Source: Neobacillus bataviensis
GTDB lineage: Bacteria; Bacillota; Bacilli; Bacillales_B; DSM-18226
Reading direction: 5' to 3'
Assembly (NCBI RefSeq): GCF_019969725.1
Contig: NZ_JAHXYW010000008.1
Span: forward strand, 124,001 to 188,000
Length of the DNA: 64,000 nucleotides
Part shown: one piece after another, positions 12,301 through 20,041 of the stretch
Numbering within the stretch: position 1 is the stretch's first letter
Layout of the letters: every line of letters starts with the position of its first letter
Translations under genes and position numbers: made by a program
The notes under the pieces: generated by a model
What the model was told of the DNA's origin: nothing
The model's input: the letters and a program-made list of their open reading frames with translations, nothing else
Database searches by the model: none

Positions 12301-14964
12301 AATGCGATAAGACTCTGTTGAGTCAGAAGCATTGACAAGATTTAAATACCCTTCGTAAGTGCCTTCCATTGCGTTTGATGGAACCAACATTTTAGCCGTT
12401 GCTTTAACGGAGCTCGCTCCGCCGACCGTTATGCTTGTCGTATTGGCATTATTGACGGAAACATCCACTTTCACATCGTTCCCTGTTCCAGGACCTACTG
12501 GATTCGACCCAGCAAATTTGGTGGAAATAAAGGCTGAACTTACCTTGAACGTCTTACTGCTTGTTCCTTGATTGATGATGTTAAAGTCTTTCGTTGATAC
12601 CACATCATCTGAACCATCTTTCGCGCCTTCTCCTCTACCTTTAAATCCAAAGAAAATACTTCCCCTAATGTCATCTATTTGTGTCATGGTAGCGTTAGGA
12701 TCATATTGATATCTTGGATCATCATAGTTATTAGCTTTGTCTAACACTTCGATTTTTACATCCGTATTAATGGCACGAACAGGATCCACACGTCCAGCAC
12801 CGACTTGGTACACACTATAAGTCGTTGATTCTGTGTTTACATCCTTCGCCGTATTCATTAAAGAGGCTTTTACATCTGCCGGTTTATAATCCGGGTGAGC
12901 GGCTAAAATCAAAGCGGCAATTCCTGCTGTATGAGGGGCGGCCATGGATGTACCTTGCATGGATTGATAACAATACGTATAATCATGCGTTTGACCTTCC
13001 TGAGGCTCATAAACATCAAAAGGAACGGTGGAAATAATATCAACACCTGGTGAAATGACGTCTGGCTTCATATCATAGTTCTTAACCGGACCGGTTGAAC
13101 TAAAGCCTGCTAGTTCATCCCCGTTTTTCCAAATGGATTCATCTAGTGAAGATGGGAAAGTCATGGTTGCAGTCGTTGGATCATTGTGAATCGCATCCAC
13201 AAGAGCTTGACCTTGTGCTTGTGTGATGGAAACAGAATAAATATTATCCATGCTTGTTCCTAAGGTCGGGACCATATAACCTTGGTTGTTTTCATCCGCG
13301 ATATTATTCCAAATAATCATTCCTTTGGCGCCAGCTGCTTTGGCATTCGCCATTTTGCCTGTTAAAAGCCCATTTCCGCGTTTCACGAGAGCCATTTTCC
13401 CAGCCAAATCTTTTCCTTGGTAATCCGACGGACCACCTAAACCAACATCCACAATCGGAAGGGTTTGTCCTGCAAATGGATTGTCATTGTCTTTAAAACT
13501 TTTACCAAATAAACGAGCTTGATAAGGAATCGTCCCGTTTTTCATCGTTAATACAGGAACCTCTACTGGAATCGTACTTGCACCAATCGTTATGGCTAGT
13601 GGTGCCGTTCCCGGCGAACCAACCGTTGCCGCACCTGGACCATTATTACCTGCTGATACCACACAGGTAACACCTACTATCGTCGCATTGTTAATGGCGA
13701 TACTGTTTGGGCTTAATGGGTCATTAGTCGCTGAACCTAGCGAAAGATTGATGACTTGCATCCCATCTTTCACTGCTTGATCAATCCCATTCAATATACC
13801 GTCCCCTAGACCACGTCCACCTGGACCAAGAACACGATAGCCATGAAGCTCCACATCTGGCGCAACGCCATTTGCGGAATAGGTTGCGTTATTGTTTGTT
13901 GTATTGGCAGCAATGGTTCCTGAAACGTGCGTTCCATGCTCTGTAATATAATCTTTGTAATTTTGTGTCGGCGGATTTAGCACCATATTCGGATTTGCTT
14001 TCGCATACAACCAGTCTGAATAGACCGTTTCCATTGGGTCTTTGTCATCGATGAATTTTACATTGTCACTTGAATCGATCACTGAATTGACAAAGTCATG
14101 TCCACCATATAGATTTCCGTTTGCATCGTGTGTCGCTTTGTAAAGGTCCGGGTGATTGTAGTCAATACCCGTATCGAGCACTCCAACCTTCACTCTTTTC
14201 CCAGCATTTGGACCTGACTTAAAGAACCCTGTGTGACCTTCTGCTTGAAGTTTGTCAAGCCCCAATAATTTAAGCGCAGACGTCGCTTTCCCTACAAAAC
14301 CGCTTGCCTCTGCCGCATTTACTGTGTTACTTGATTCTGGAACTTCTATTGTTTCTACAGACCAAATGGATGCCACTTCTGGATTCTCTGCCAGACTTGT
14401 TAAGAGGTTTGCCGGTAGAGATAAAGAAACTCCATTGTATGCTTCAGAGAACTCTCTTGTAATTTTCATCGCCTTGTTAACAGGTTGTCCGCCCATGATT
14501 TGCGTTTTAGCCTGTGCATTCAGAAAGTTTTTGAAATTAGCGTGAGAATCGGCCACCCTTTTCTGTGCCGCCGAATACTCATCCGCAAAGGCTTGGCTAT
14601 TTAAAGTGGCACCGCCGTTTTTTAATGCTTGCTTTATGATTTGAATCTTAGCTGGATCTTGCTTAAACTGAACGATGACATTAATGGGTTTGGAGCTTCG
14701 GAAATCCTTTTGATTCACATGGATTTTTTGCGAATTTTCTGCTCCAGTCAGCTTATTAATGTTTGCTTTTTGTTCTGGAGTAAGACCGTCTAGAATACGA
14801 TTTACTTCTTTAGCATCAAAAGTTCCACTTGACGGACTTTGCTGACTTGTATTAGTAGCAGCATGTACGAGTGTTAAACTCTGAGGGAGCCCAATGTTTA
14901 AAAACATTGCAATCAACATAGAGACAGATAATATTTTCTTAGTTCGTCTCATTCTCATACTCAT
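6364..14964 (-). CDS. Giant multidomain secreted S8 protease (2866 aa)
   Basis: Secreted subtilase. Signal peptide about 1-36, ending VHAA; inhibitor-I9-like propeptide about 60-215; catalytic domain with Asp264 (GVLDTGIDYN), His343 (HGTHVSG), oxyanion Asn440 and Ser673 (GTSMAAPH); PA insert about 480-600. Next come beta-rich Fn3-like segments, a dockerin-like calcium motif GDVNGDNVIDMKDL near 1450, and several segments resembling the DUF1533/Shr-type heme-interaction domain (W..aI..I and GY.D patterns) at about 1590-1760 and 2150-2390. Listeria-Bacteroides (InlB B-type) repeats ending in YAKW or similar lie at about 1830-1906, 2240-2300, 2390-2450 and 2457-2520. Four roughly 65-residue Ig-like repeats lie at about 2524-2785, and a final Ig-like domain ends VTVSK. 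There is no LPXTG motif, so release or non-covalent wall attachment is likely. Start ATG 14964 follows GGAGGG. Domain limits are estimates; substrate unknown. Confidence 0.93.
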   Translation of the reverse strand: MSMRMRRTKKILSVSMLIAMFLNIGLPQSLTLVHAATNTSQQSPSSGTFDAKEVNRILDGLTPEQKANINKLTGAENSQKIHVNQKDFRSSKPINVIVQFKQDPAKIQIIKQALKNGGATLNSQAFADEYSAAQKRVADSHANFKNFLNAQAKTQIMGGQPVNKAMKITREFSEAYNGVSLSLPANLLTSLAENPEVASIWSVETIEVPESSNTVNAAEASGFVGKATSALKLLGLDKLQAEGHTGFFKSGPNAGKRVKVGVLDTGIDYNHPDLYKATHDANGNLYGGHDFVNSVIDSSDNVKFIDDKDPMETVYSDWLYAKANPNMVLNPPTQNYKDYITEHGTHVSGTIAANTTNNNATYSANGVAPDVELHGYRVLGPGGRGLGDGILNGIDQAVKDGMQVINLSLGSATNDPLSPNSIAINNATIVGVTCVVSAGNNGPGAATVGSPGTAPLAITIGASTIPVEVPVLTMKNGTIPYQARLFGKSFKDNDNPFAGQTLPIVDVGLGGPSDYQGKDLAGKMALVKRGNGLLTGKMANAKAAGAKGMIIWNNIADENNQGYMVPTLGTSMDNIYSVSITQAQGQALVDAIHNDPTTATMTFPSSLDESIWKNGDELAGFSSTGPVKNYDMKPDVISPGVDIISTVPFDVYEPQEGQTHDYTYCYQSMQGTSMAAPHTAGIAALILAAHPDYKPADVKASLMNTAKDVNTESTTYSVYQVGAGRVDPVRAINTDVKIEVLDKANNYDDPRYQYDPNATMTQIDDIRGSIFFGFKGRGEGAKDGSDDVVSTKDFNIINQGTSSKTFKVSSAFISTKFAGSNPVGPGTGNDVKVDVSVNNANTTSITVGGASSVKATAKMLVPSNAMEGTYEGYLNLVNASDSTESYRIPFTITVAEKGIDFKVQVKATTLTERYTGNYNPMGGAPGSLYSYSFNGEMKSMYLLLKDKEGNYLGLVQNVTGINGAPGVIYNNKPMLPNGLYFPFTKSYNGSLDQSGIASTPVPAKEGAYSVEMIATDNTGKQYKDEDTVYVDYQAPTMKMDSDAQPGIYEIDPTGYQTGQTVKTFGGTVYDSNIDVMKNNGEVSVPGLADPSKLVPVNQGLNTVWLYQDFDYATASFSTDASGRFQFGISPEDIRPEGSEVRIYPTDYAGAGHFLNKLRYYFIKKGSPYVTLTSSGGVDSGLESQGKVVIEPNKPFKATLATKNGVGMTGGQFTINDAKFYQFSNIRLSDAYKQYLESKGITPTLTVSAPYLSPEISGNNIDITISGIDAAGALDHDINILEADVTFIHPDPLIGPNEFDVTKSSFRFSGKDTKVPTFLANWPYLKTPTSMMTGGIFAESFRANILSGNFMNETVASGAKVTVTDANGKSFSTDNPTTSNNTVSYLGNTAGTYSVAMDASDKPYDVEVSMPGHFKDYFKTPVIGSNRYGYITGSYFDRASYDTPLLLGGDVNGDNVIDMKDLLAEVEAYKNYTALTTTTDKKSFLNNPVNRKYDIRWVPTTNPSGYGIDYYDFYYIFKNFNQVNQSAINAGVNVPSPQLTLTEDTLVNGVQLKAGDGLDKVLAALHFAGPLLKTTALKIPTLEELQNGTAITLIPKDTVYLDDIFWRKAITNILIDSTDVTNALVPNTSKQAVTITAAYSYGSPATYVPAAITLDGSLFANTGNKTVTVKATGYQDVTLSFTVSALPIPTPTIPLVTDPQKAHLGKDLTYTFTDDAKWRNGINKIVVKKNGVTTGLDITDLKDGSGNKYYDISQPGQITFKADLFKTDAVLKTSDATTYSNATINPSGANYLPALYKFEINSVGTDGTVYPLVTVGTNTGDSGLNAAQAVGYGITFDSQGGSAINTTAVGYRPSLSKYGTNASDLTIGFSNPKPTKPGYVFMGWYNEPAATTSFNPSTLLTADKTVYAKWDMNTTQNYSLVDQNNPNGLKFDGNSATSGMGWVLGEGNLKINIPDYRTNLTWLTDKNSIANIQATYYKLKSDGTGEATPTTYTMDPSTYDLIANADGSATLSFTTATESYALAHPDEKFAFSAAPAIKAPYNGYQLTVTATSGQTSQINNVRLGYRRHIDLNGGTLKVLPTGNVYFNDSLVNGKGTPPDMTNAKIYVENGGLSISNTLYLDREGTSSKALDLSNLVSLTDNATYYLCWIKTPPAVSKDTVGNTVGSDITLTFTEDGTWKNNIKHVFIGSKELVQNNDYTMTNNSITLNKALFPVGQKFNVVIQSEGYADAVVSDQVIGYEVTFESNGGDAVDSQIVDSRVTKPEDPTQAGYKFAGWYVDQALTTPFDFTSIVTKPITLYAKYALAASIVTPDTKDNALGNDMTLEFSDADWAKAISGITINGYALDGTKYKVDSTLGTITLDKSLFTKIGSYIIVISATDYADVTVSQKVVNGINVHFVLDHAPFEVKDQIVVRRITEPVVYGYDLTWFLDADCTIPWNFTNSIYSEKTLYGKWSLHKFSFVFDKQDGGLADSKTGEFGKTITAPTAPTRPGYAFLGWYKDAEGKIAWNFAADKVTGDTILYAKWATGVENNGLYNKDVTIIFNEATAKIDGKAFTSGTKVTSEGDHTLVVTDASGNATTIQFTIDKTVPTVSGVENNSFYNHNVTLAFNEPAGLLNGERVTNGTVVSKEGTYQLVVTDAAGNVTTVNFTIDKTAPVVTGVNNNGLYNKDMIVTFNEGTATLDGNNFISGTAVSTEGRHTLVVTDKAGNVTTVQFIIDKTAPVVAGVVNNGFYNHNVTLSFNELGGLLNGTPIPSGTIVKKEGTYTLVVTDAAGNVTTVKFTIDKTAPKAPMVNKVTSTTTLVTGTAEPGTKIYVRVGSKIIGTGIADKYGHFTISIDKQKVGTSLYVTAEDEAGNESDATKVTVSK

Positions 14965-15072
14965 TTTTACCCTCCTTTAAAAATATAAAAATAGTTATTT
15001 TGACATCCCTGATCGAGCTTTTTTCTAGATCTCAAAATCATTTAAATATATTTAAGTAGTGATAATGTTCAC

Positions 15073-15270
15073 ACTATTTAAATATATTTAAATAGTAATC
15101 GAGATTACAAAATTCGTACATTGGGGGAAAATAGTCCTTTTTATTCGACAATTTTTGATGATTCTCTAAGATTTTTTATTAAAAATGGAAACTATTATTA
15201 TAAACATCAATCAAATTAAGGAGAACTGTAATTTAAAATGGAAATAGAAAACTATTTAAATTTGGGGGAA
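15073..15270 (-). promoter_or_regulatory. Upstream control region of the 2866-residue protease: 24-bp palindrome and paired TTCCCCCAA motifs
   Basis: A perfect 24-bp AT palindrome (half-site ACTATTTAAATA) occupies 15073-15096. TTGGGGGAA copies lie at 15121-15129 and 15262-15270, which is 157 and 298 bases before the ATG. The surrounding sequence is strongly similar to the region before the first giant protease, so the promoter was duplicated along with the gene. A regulator is inferred, not identified. Confidence 0.5.
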
Positions 15271-15406
15271 TTTTAAAGAATCCACGAAAAATTATAATTT
15301 AAATTATGCTTTAACCATTTTTTACAATCTATTGATTATGCAGGTAATTGGCTCATTTTCTTTAGAACGCTAGATTCGTCTTCAATACCATTTAAATTTA
15401 AAATAA

Positions 15407-15447
15407 AAAAGCTATCATTCCTAAAATAAATAGGAATGATAGCTTTT
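15407..15447 (-). terminator. Terminator of the vanished third protease
   Basis: A 16-bp perfect stem (AAAAGCTATCATTCCT with its complement) around a 9-base loop, with a T-rich tail on the minus strand. It directly follows the protease C-terminal stub at 15474-15548. Confidence 0.85.
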
Positions 15448-15473
15448 AAAAAATCTAATAGAATGATTTACGG

Positions 15474-15548
15474 TTATTGAAGAACCGTTACTTGTTAAGG
15501 GGGCGTTGTTACTTTGAAACCGTCTTTAGTAACAGTATCTACTGAAAT
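15474..15548 (-). pseudogene. C-terminal stub of an S8 protease
   Basis: Read on the minus strand, these 25 codons give ISVDTVTKDGFKVTTPP, a stop, then QVTVLQ and the terminal stop. This matches the last residues of the two intact roughly 1180-residue proteases (DVVTKDGFKVTTTPKQVTVM and DVVSKDGFKVSTTPAKVTVL). The conserved Lys codon has become TAA. The upstream body of the gene is gone and replaced by an IS remnant. It is a relic of a further paralogue in the array. Confidence 0.85.
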
Positions 15549-15799
15549 CGTTTACCTTATTTTAAGCTCAACAGAATAACTTGTATTGGATTTATTAAAT
15601 GCTTCTACACCAGATTGTTCATAAAGGCGAATCCACCCACTTAAGATTGGAGTACTTACTCCAACTTCTTGCGTAAGTTTTTTAATACTTTCGTTTCCTT
15701 TTAAATACCTTAATACAATATGAATCTTTTCTTCTGATGTAAATTAGGCCATAAAAACACCCCGTAAATGTAAGTTTGGTGTCTAACATTTACGGGGCA
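15549..15799 (-). mobile_element. IS3-family (IS150-like) remnant: one end and the start of orfA
   Basis: The terminus TGCCCCGTAAATGTTAGACA begins at 15799 and forms a 12-bp inverted pair (15760-15771 with 15786-15797), as in IS3-family ends. A minus-strand reading frame from ATG 15752 gives an OrfA-type helix-turn-helix N-terminus (FTSEEKIHIVLRYLKGNES, then KKLTQEVGVSTPILSGWIRL) and runs to a stop at 15552. Codon 3 is TAA, so it is dead. The rest of orfA, all of orfB and the other end are missing. It sits between the protease stub and a broken terminator. Confidence 0.8.
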
Positions 15800-15802
15800 G
15801 TT

Positions 15803-15834
15803 CATTCCTAAAATAATAGGAAAGATAGCTTTTT
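15803..15834 (-). terminator. Broken terminator copy downstream of the 1183-residue protease
   Basis: This resembles the intact terminator at 15407-15447 (CATTCCTAAAATAATAGGAA, then AGATAGCTTTTT), but the distal arm is cut off by the IS end at 15799. The residual hairpin is short, so termination is probably weaker. Confidence 0.55.
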
Positions 15835-15854
15835 AATTGATCCAAGTAAATTAT

Positions 15855-18800
15855 TTATGGTTGTTGCATTACCGTTACTTGTTTCGGTGTTGTTGTTACT
15901 TTAAATCCGTCTTTTGTAACGACGTCAGCTGTAATTGAATACGTTCCATTTGGAAGATCCTTATTTGGGGACCATTGTGTTTTTAGTGCATGTTCATTTT
16001 TCACTTCAAATGTATCAACGGTTTTTCCACTTGCATCTTTTACATTAATCGTCCAGTCTACTCTAGAATACGCCCAAGCAGAGATCTTTGCTGGATTATT
16101 TTGGTTAATATTTGCAGACGGAGTTATACTGATTGTTTGAACGGCCATAGATGGTTTAATATAGCTTGTATCTCCCCAAACTTTGTACGTAATGTTTCCA
16201 GCATAATCGTATGCTCTAATAAAAATACCTTTCGGTTCTGCATTAACAAGTTGAGTTTTTTGTCCAATTGACATTTGATAAAATTGTCCATTTACATAAA
16301 TATCTGCATATTTAAAGTCTGTTGCATTATCTTGCACATTGAAGGAAACTTCATATTTTCCATTTTTTGGCGTTACAGTTATATCTGAAACAGTTGGAGC
16401 GATGGAATCTACCGTGATAGGCATTTTAACTACCTGTGGTCTGGCATTTTCATAATCTAAGGTTGTTTTAATCACATATTGGTAAACACCATCAGGTACG
16501 AATTGTCCTGATTCGTCCTTCATATCCCACTGATAACCAGCATATTTCAAGTCACCATATGCCATAATATTTTTTCTGAATTTCCATGGTGTTCCAGTAT
16601 ATTCACTAAAATCACCTAAATTATAAATGACATTTCCCGATGAATCTTCAATATACATTTCCACTTTTTCTAAATTACGTAAACTTGTAAAGGTTGAGGA
16701 AATTCCCTCAATAAAAGAGTTTGGCGAGAAAGCAATATGGTTAAGGTGGAACTTATTAGTATATGGGTCAAATCCTAACGGATATTTTTCTGAATCTTCG
16801 TTCCAAAGTGCTGTATATCCTAAAAATCTATCCGTAGTCCACGCAGGAGCGTCTATATTACGTGGTTCATCCCATTTTCCATAGAAGCCCATATATGGAA
16901 CGGTTAAAGGTACGGCCTTATCTTGATCTTTAGTTACAGGAACGAGGCGAACAAATCCTTCTACAAAACTGTTCTTCTTTAAGGAATCTGGTAAAGAAAC
17001 ATTTACTGTTAGCATTTTGGATTGGCCTGGTTTGATTTTAATTAAAGCCCCTTCTGAATCAGTTACTTTATTATCATTTACTGTTACAGTGGCACCATTA
17101 ATACGTTCACTTTTTAAAGTTAAATACTCTTTTTCGTCCAATTGCCCATCATAATCTAGATCAAATGACTTCATTTCAGACTTATCTTTTAGAACATCTA
17201 CATAAACCTTATATTCAATATCATCACTATTATTGCTAGCTTTAGGAGCATCGAATGCTTCAACATTTAATTTGAAGCTTGTATTTTGACCGATTTCCTT
17301 TAATGCCACTGCCCCAGCTTTTTCTAAAGAAGTATCTCTATTTGTAACAATGACCGGAGTCTTAATCGCATTTTGAATTTGCATTAATCCAGACCCTTGT
17401 ATACGTGGTGAATATGGAACTTCACTATTTGTTCTTGGATCCATAACAATATTCGCTGTGTTCATTAAGGCAATTTTTGATTTTAAAACTGTTTCTTTCG
17501 AATGTGATAATCCTTTTTCATATAGTGCCTGCAATAATAATGCAGAACCGCCTGCAACATGAGGAGTTGCCATGGATGTTCCACTCATGATTTGATAATC
17601 ATTTCCTGGCATAGTGGAATAAATATTTCCACCAGGAGCAGAAATCTCTGGTTTAAAATCTAATGTATGCGGTGAACCGAAGGAAGAAAAATCAGACATT
17701 GTGTCTTTCGTAGGACTATCTACCAATGTATCGTTTCCAACCTTCATACTCAAATATTGACCGCTTGGCAGACTACTCATTTTAGTTAGCAATGCTTCAC
17801 CTATAGCTTTACTCGTTGAAGCAGTTGGTGTCGCAGTTGGTGTAACTGGTAGAGAGGCATAATCTGGCCAATTGTTAGGTGGTATCATAATAATAGCCTT
17901 TGCACCTGCACTCTTTGCTGCAAATTGAATCGACGAAACAGTACTATATGAACTTAAAAGTTTCACGATAGCTATGTAGCCCGTTTTGCCTGCAGGATAA
18001 TCCGAAGCTTTCTTTCCTTCGCCTACATATACCATATCATAGCTAGTATTAGGTAATAGATTCTTAGAAACTTTAAAATTATACGAGTTAGGGAATTGCG
18101 TATGATCCTTGAATGGCACTGTAAGCCCATTTCCATCTGTTAAAGTTTTAAAATGTAATTTAGTATTTTCATAGGAAGCAACCGAGAGTGCATATGGACT
18201 AACACCTGGTTGACCGACAATTCCGATATCAGGATTATCAGCATATGGACTTAATGAAGAAGCAATTGCATTATTTTTTGTACTATAGGATGCATTACCG
18301 GCTGCTACGACAACAAGTGTACCTTGTTCTGTTGCAACGCGAATCTCTTTTTGAACTAGATCATCTTCTTCTCCAACATAGCCAGCATCAGTACCTAAAC
18401 TCATATTGATGACATCAGCACCCATTGTTACAGCATGCTCAATACCTGCAATAAGATCATCCTCTTTAGCTCCGCCACCCTTATCTGAAAAAACTTTTTC
18501 AGCTAAAAGTTGCACACCAGGGGCAATTCCTTGTACACCATTCGTCGTTTCGTCTCCATTTGCTCCAACTGTCCCTGCAACATGAGTACCATGCGGATTT
18601 CCAGTAACAGCAGGAATAACATTCGTATCTTCGTCTGCCCAATCATATCCAGTTGGAACTTTATCGCTATACCAAATTTCGTTTACATCTTTTGTCTCAG
18701 CAAATTTTGCTTGGATATTTTCTTGAGTCCACTTCTGTTTTGCTATTCCTTTTTCGGTAAGGGTCATATCCTTGTGAGTATAATCGATTCCTGAATCGAC

Positions 18801-19406
18801 AACAGCTACAAGTAATCCTTCCCCTTGATAACCATAATCGTTCCATACTTTTTGAGCTTGTACTAACGATTTACTTGTAGACATTGTTTCATGGAAAGTT
18901 CTAGCTATACGAACATTCGTAACTCCTGGAATGGACTCTATATCTTTCAGATTTTGATACTCTGTTTCTAAACTGAATCCGTTAAACCCTTCAAAATAAC
19001 GGTGTTTCACCTTAAGTGACGAAGTTGATTTCGAAGATTTGGAGTTAGCAATTTGCTCGATGACTTTATCTTGCTCTTGCTTCATTACTGATTTTTTATT
19101 TTTTTGAGTCGTTTCCTCATCCGTTGGTTGTTCAACTTCTACGATTAAACGAACGATTTCATTTGGACTATAGGCTTTCGTGAAACTTTCGTTAGCACCT
19201 TTACCTTGATAATTATAGACATTATCATTTCCACTCTCTACCTTATCCAGATCAAAACTTCTTCCTTGTTCCACTATGTCTTCAATCGATTGAGAATCGG
19301 CTGAAGTGTCATTCGTTTCTGCAAAAACTGTGAATGATGAAAGAAGTAAGGAGGTTACAGCTGCAGTGGTCATCACTTTAAATGCCTTCAATTTATTCTT
19401 CTTCAT
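15855..19406 (-). CDS. Secreted S8 protease, Vpr/C5a-peptidase-like (1183 aa)
   Basis: Signal peptide about 1-29 (hydrophobic core VTSLLLSSFTVFAE), inhibitor-I9-like propeptide about 80-175, and a catalytic domain with Asp204 (VVDSGIDYTHKD), His272 (PHGTHVAGT), Asn371 and Ser611 (SGTSMATPHVAGG). A PA-type insert lies between His and Ser (about 430-570). After the catalytic domain come a C5a-peptidase-like Fn3 segment containing an EF-hand-like DLDYDGQLDEKE near 745, and FlgD/Ig-like beta domains with an 'extracellular element' (GQFVPDGVYQYVI). It is the sister of the adjacent 1181-residue protein, with strong similarity throughout. A tandem duplication is inferred. No cell-wall anchor is seen. 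Start ATG 19406 follows a GGGGAG Shine-Dalgarno site. Confidence 0.93.
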   Translation of the reverse strand: MKKNKLKAFKVMTTAAVTSLLLSSFTVFAETNDTSADSQSIEDIVEQGRSFDLDKVESGNDNVYNYQGKGANESFTKAYSPNEIVRLIVEVEQPTDEETTQKNKKSVMKQEQDKVIEQIANSKSSKSTSSLKVKHRYFEGFNGFSLETEYQNLKDIESIPGVTNVRIARTFHETMSTSKSLVQAQKVWNDYGYQGEGLLVAVVDSGIDYTHKDMTLTEKGIAKQKWTQENIQAKFAETKDVNEIWYSDKVPTGYDWADEDTNVIPAVTGNPHGTHVAGTVGANGDETTNGVQGIAPGVQLLAEKVFSDKGGGAKEDDLIAGIEHAVTMGADVINMSLGTDAGYVGEEDDLVQKEIRVATEQGTLVVVAAGNASYSTKNNAIASSLSPYADNPDIGIVGQPGVSPYALSVASYENTKLHFKTLTDGNGLTVPFKDHTQFPNSYNFKVSKNLLPNTSYDMVYVGEGKKASDYPAGKTGYIAIVKLLSSYSTVSSIQFAAKSAGAKAIIMIPPNNWPDYASLPVTPTATPTASTSKAIGEALLTKMSSLPSGQYLSMKVGNDTLVDSPTKDTMSDFSSFGSPHTLDFKPEISAPGGNIYSTMPGNDYQIMSGTSMATPHVAGGSALLLQALYEKGLSHSKETVLKSKIALMNTANIVMDPRTNSEVPYSPRIQGSGLMQIQNAIKTPVIVTNRDTSLEKAGAVALKEIGQNTSFKLNVEAFDAPKASNNSDDIEYKVYVDVLKDKSEMKSFDLDYDGQLDEKEYLTLKSERINGATVTVNDNKVTDSEGALIKIKPGQSKMLTVNVSLPDSLKKNSFVEGFVRLVPVTKDQDKAVPLTVPYMGFYGKWDEPRNIDAPAWTTDRFLGYTALWNEDSEKYPLGFDPYTNKFHLNHIAFSPNSFIEGISSTFTSLRNLEKVEMYIEDSSGNVIYNLGDFSEYTGTPWKFRKNIMAYGDLKYAGYQWDMKDESGQFVPDGVYQYVIKTTLDYENARPQVVKMPITVDSIAPTVSDITVTPKNGKYEVSFNVQDNATDFKYADIYVNGQFYQMSIGQKTQLVNAEPKGIFIRAYDYAGNITYKVWGDTSYIKPSMAVQTISITPSANINQNNPAKISAWAYSRVDWTINVKDASGKTVDTFEVKNEHALKTQWSPNKDLPNGTYSITADVVTKDGFKVTTTPKQVTVMQQP

Positions 19407-19568
19407 TGACGTCTCCCCTTTTATTTAAATATTAGTTTTAATCTATTTCCCTTCATTTATAGATTAATAATTTAATAAAGTTAAAGAATCATTACTTTAC
19501 ACTTTTCTCAACCCAGTATGAGTAAATAAATATATTTAAATTTTATATACACCATAAAGGACAGTAAA

Positions 19569-19729
19569 TTGGGGGAATCAAGCATAGTTCGATAGGCCCA
19601 AATGTAAAAAATTTAATATATCAGACTCTCAATTAAATAAGTTTTCAAGTAAATATCGGAAAAGATCCTTATTGAATGTGTTGAAATTAATTTTCTTAGT
19701 TGGATTACTTTCTTTTAAACTTGGGGGAA
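19569..19729 (-). promoter_or_regulatory. Paired TTCCCCCAA motifs upstream of the 1183-residue protease
   Basis: TTGGGGGAA lies at 19569-19577, inside CAGTAAATTGGGGGAA, and again at 19721-19729. These are 163 and 315 bases before the ATG. The longer CAGTAAATTGGGGG core recurs before the 1181-residue protease and, inverted, before the dockerin pseudogene. I see no gene in the 635-base gap between the two proteases; the remainder is AT-rich plus the terminator of the following gene. Confidence 0.5.
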
Positions 19730-19920
19730 ATAATAGAAAATAATAGAATTTTATGATTTATAAAAAAATAAGTTGATCAAAATAGGTATAAAGAACCATA
19801 AAGGGATATGGTATCTTAGTTATAAATTAATATAAATAAAAATACAGATACTGGAATGGTGTAAAAATCTATCCAAGTTATAAGAGTACCCTCAGCCCTC
19901 CCACTATGACCCAACCTCAT

Positions 19921-19953
19921 AAAAAAAAGTCAACCCCATTTTTAAGGCCGACT
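19921..19953 (-). terminator. Terminator of the 1181-residue protease gene
   Basis: A stem of AAGTCGGCC with GGTTGACTT, including two G-U pairs, ends in eight T on the minus strand, about 90 bases after the stop codon. Confidence 0.7.
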
Positions 19954-20041
19954 TCCTTTCAACTAAATCTGATTTGGTAAATATAGATTAGGAGATAGAA
20001 GGAAAAGAAACTTCAATTTGCTGTTTCCTTTGTTATTATGG

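Noticed and set aside
19407..20041. Hidden gene between the 1.18-kaa proteases
   Set aside because: All frames are short and lack Shine-Dalgarno sites; the sequence is AT-rich and holds only motifs and a terminator.
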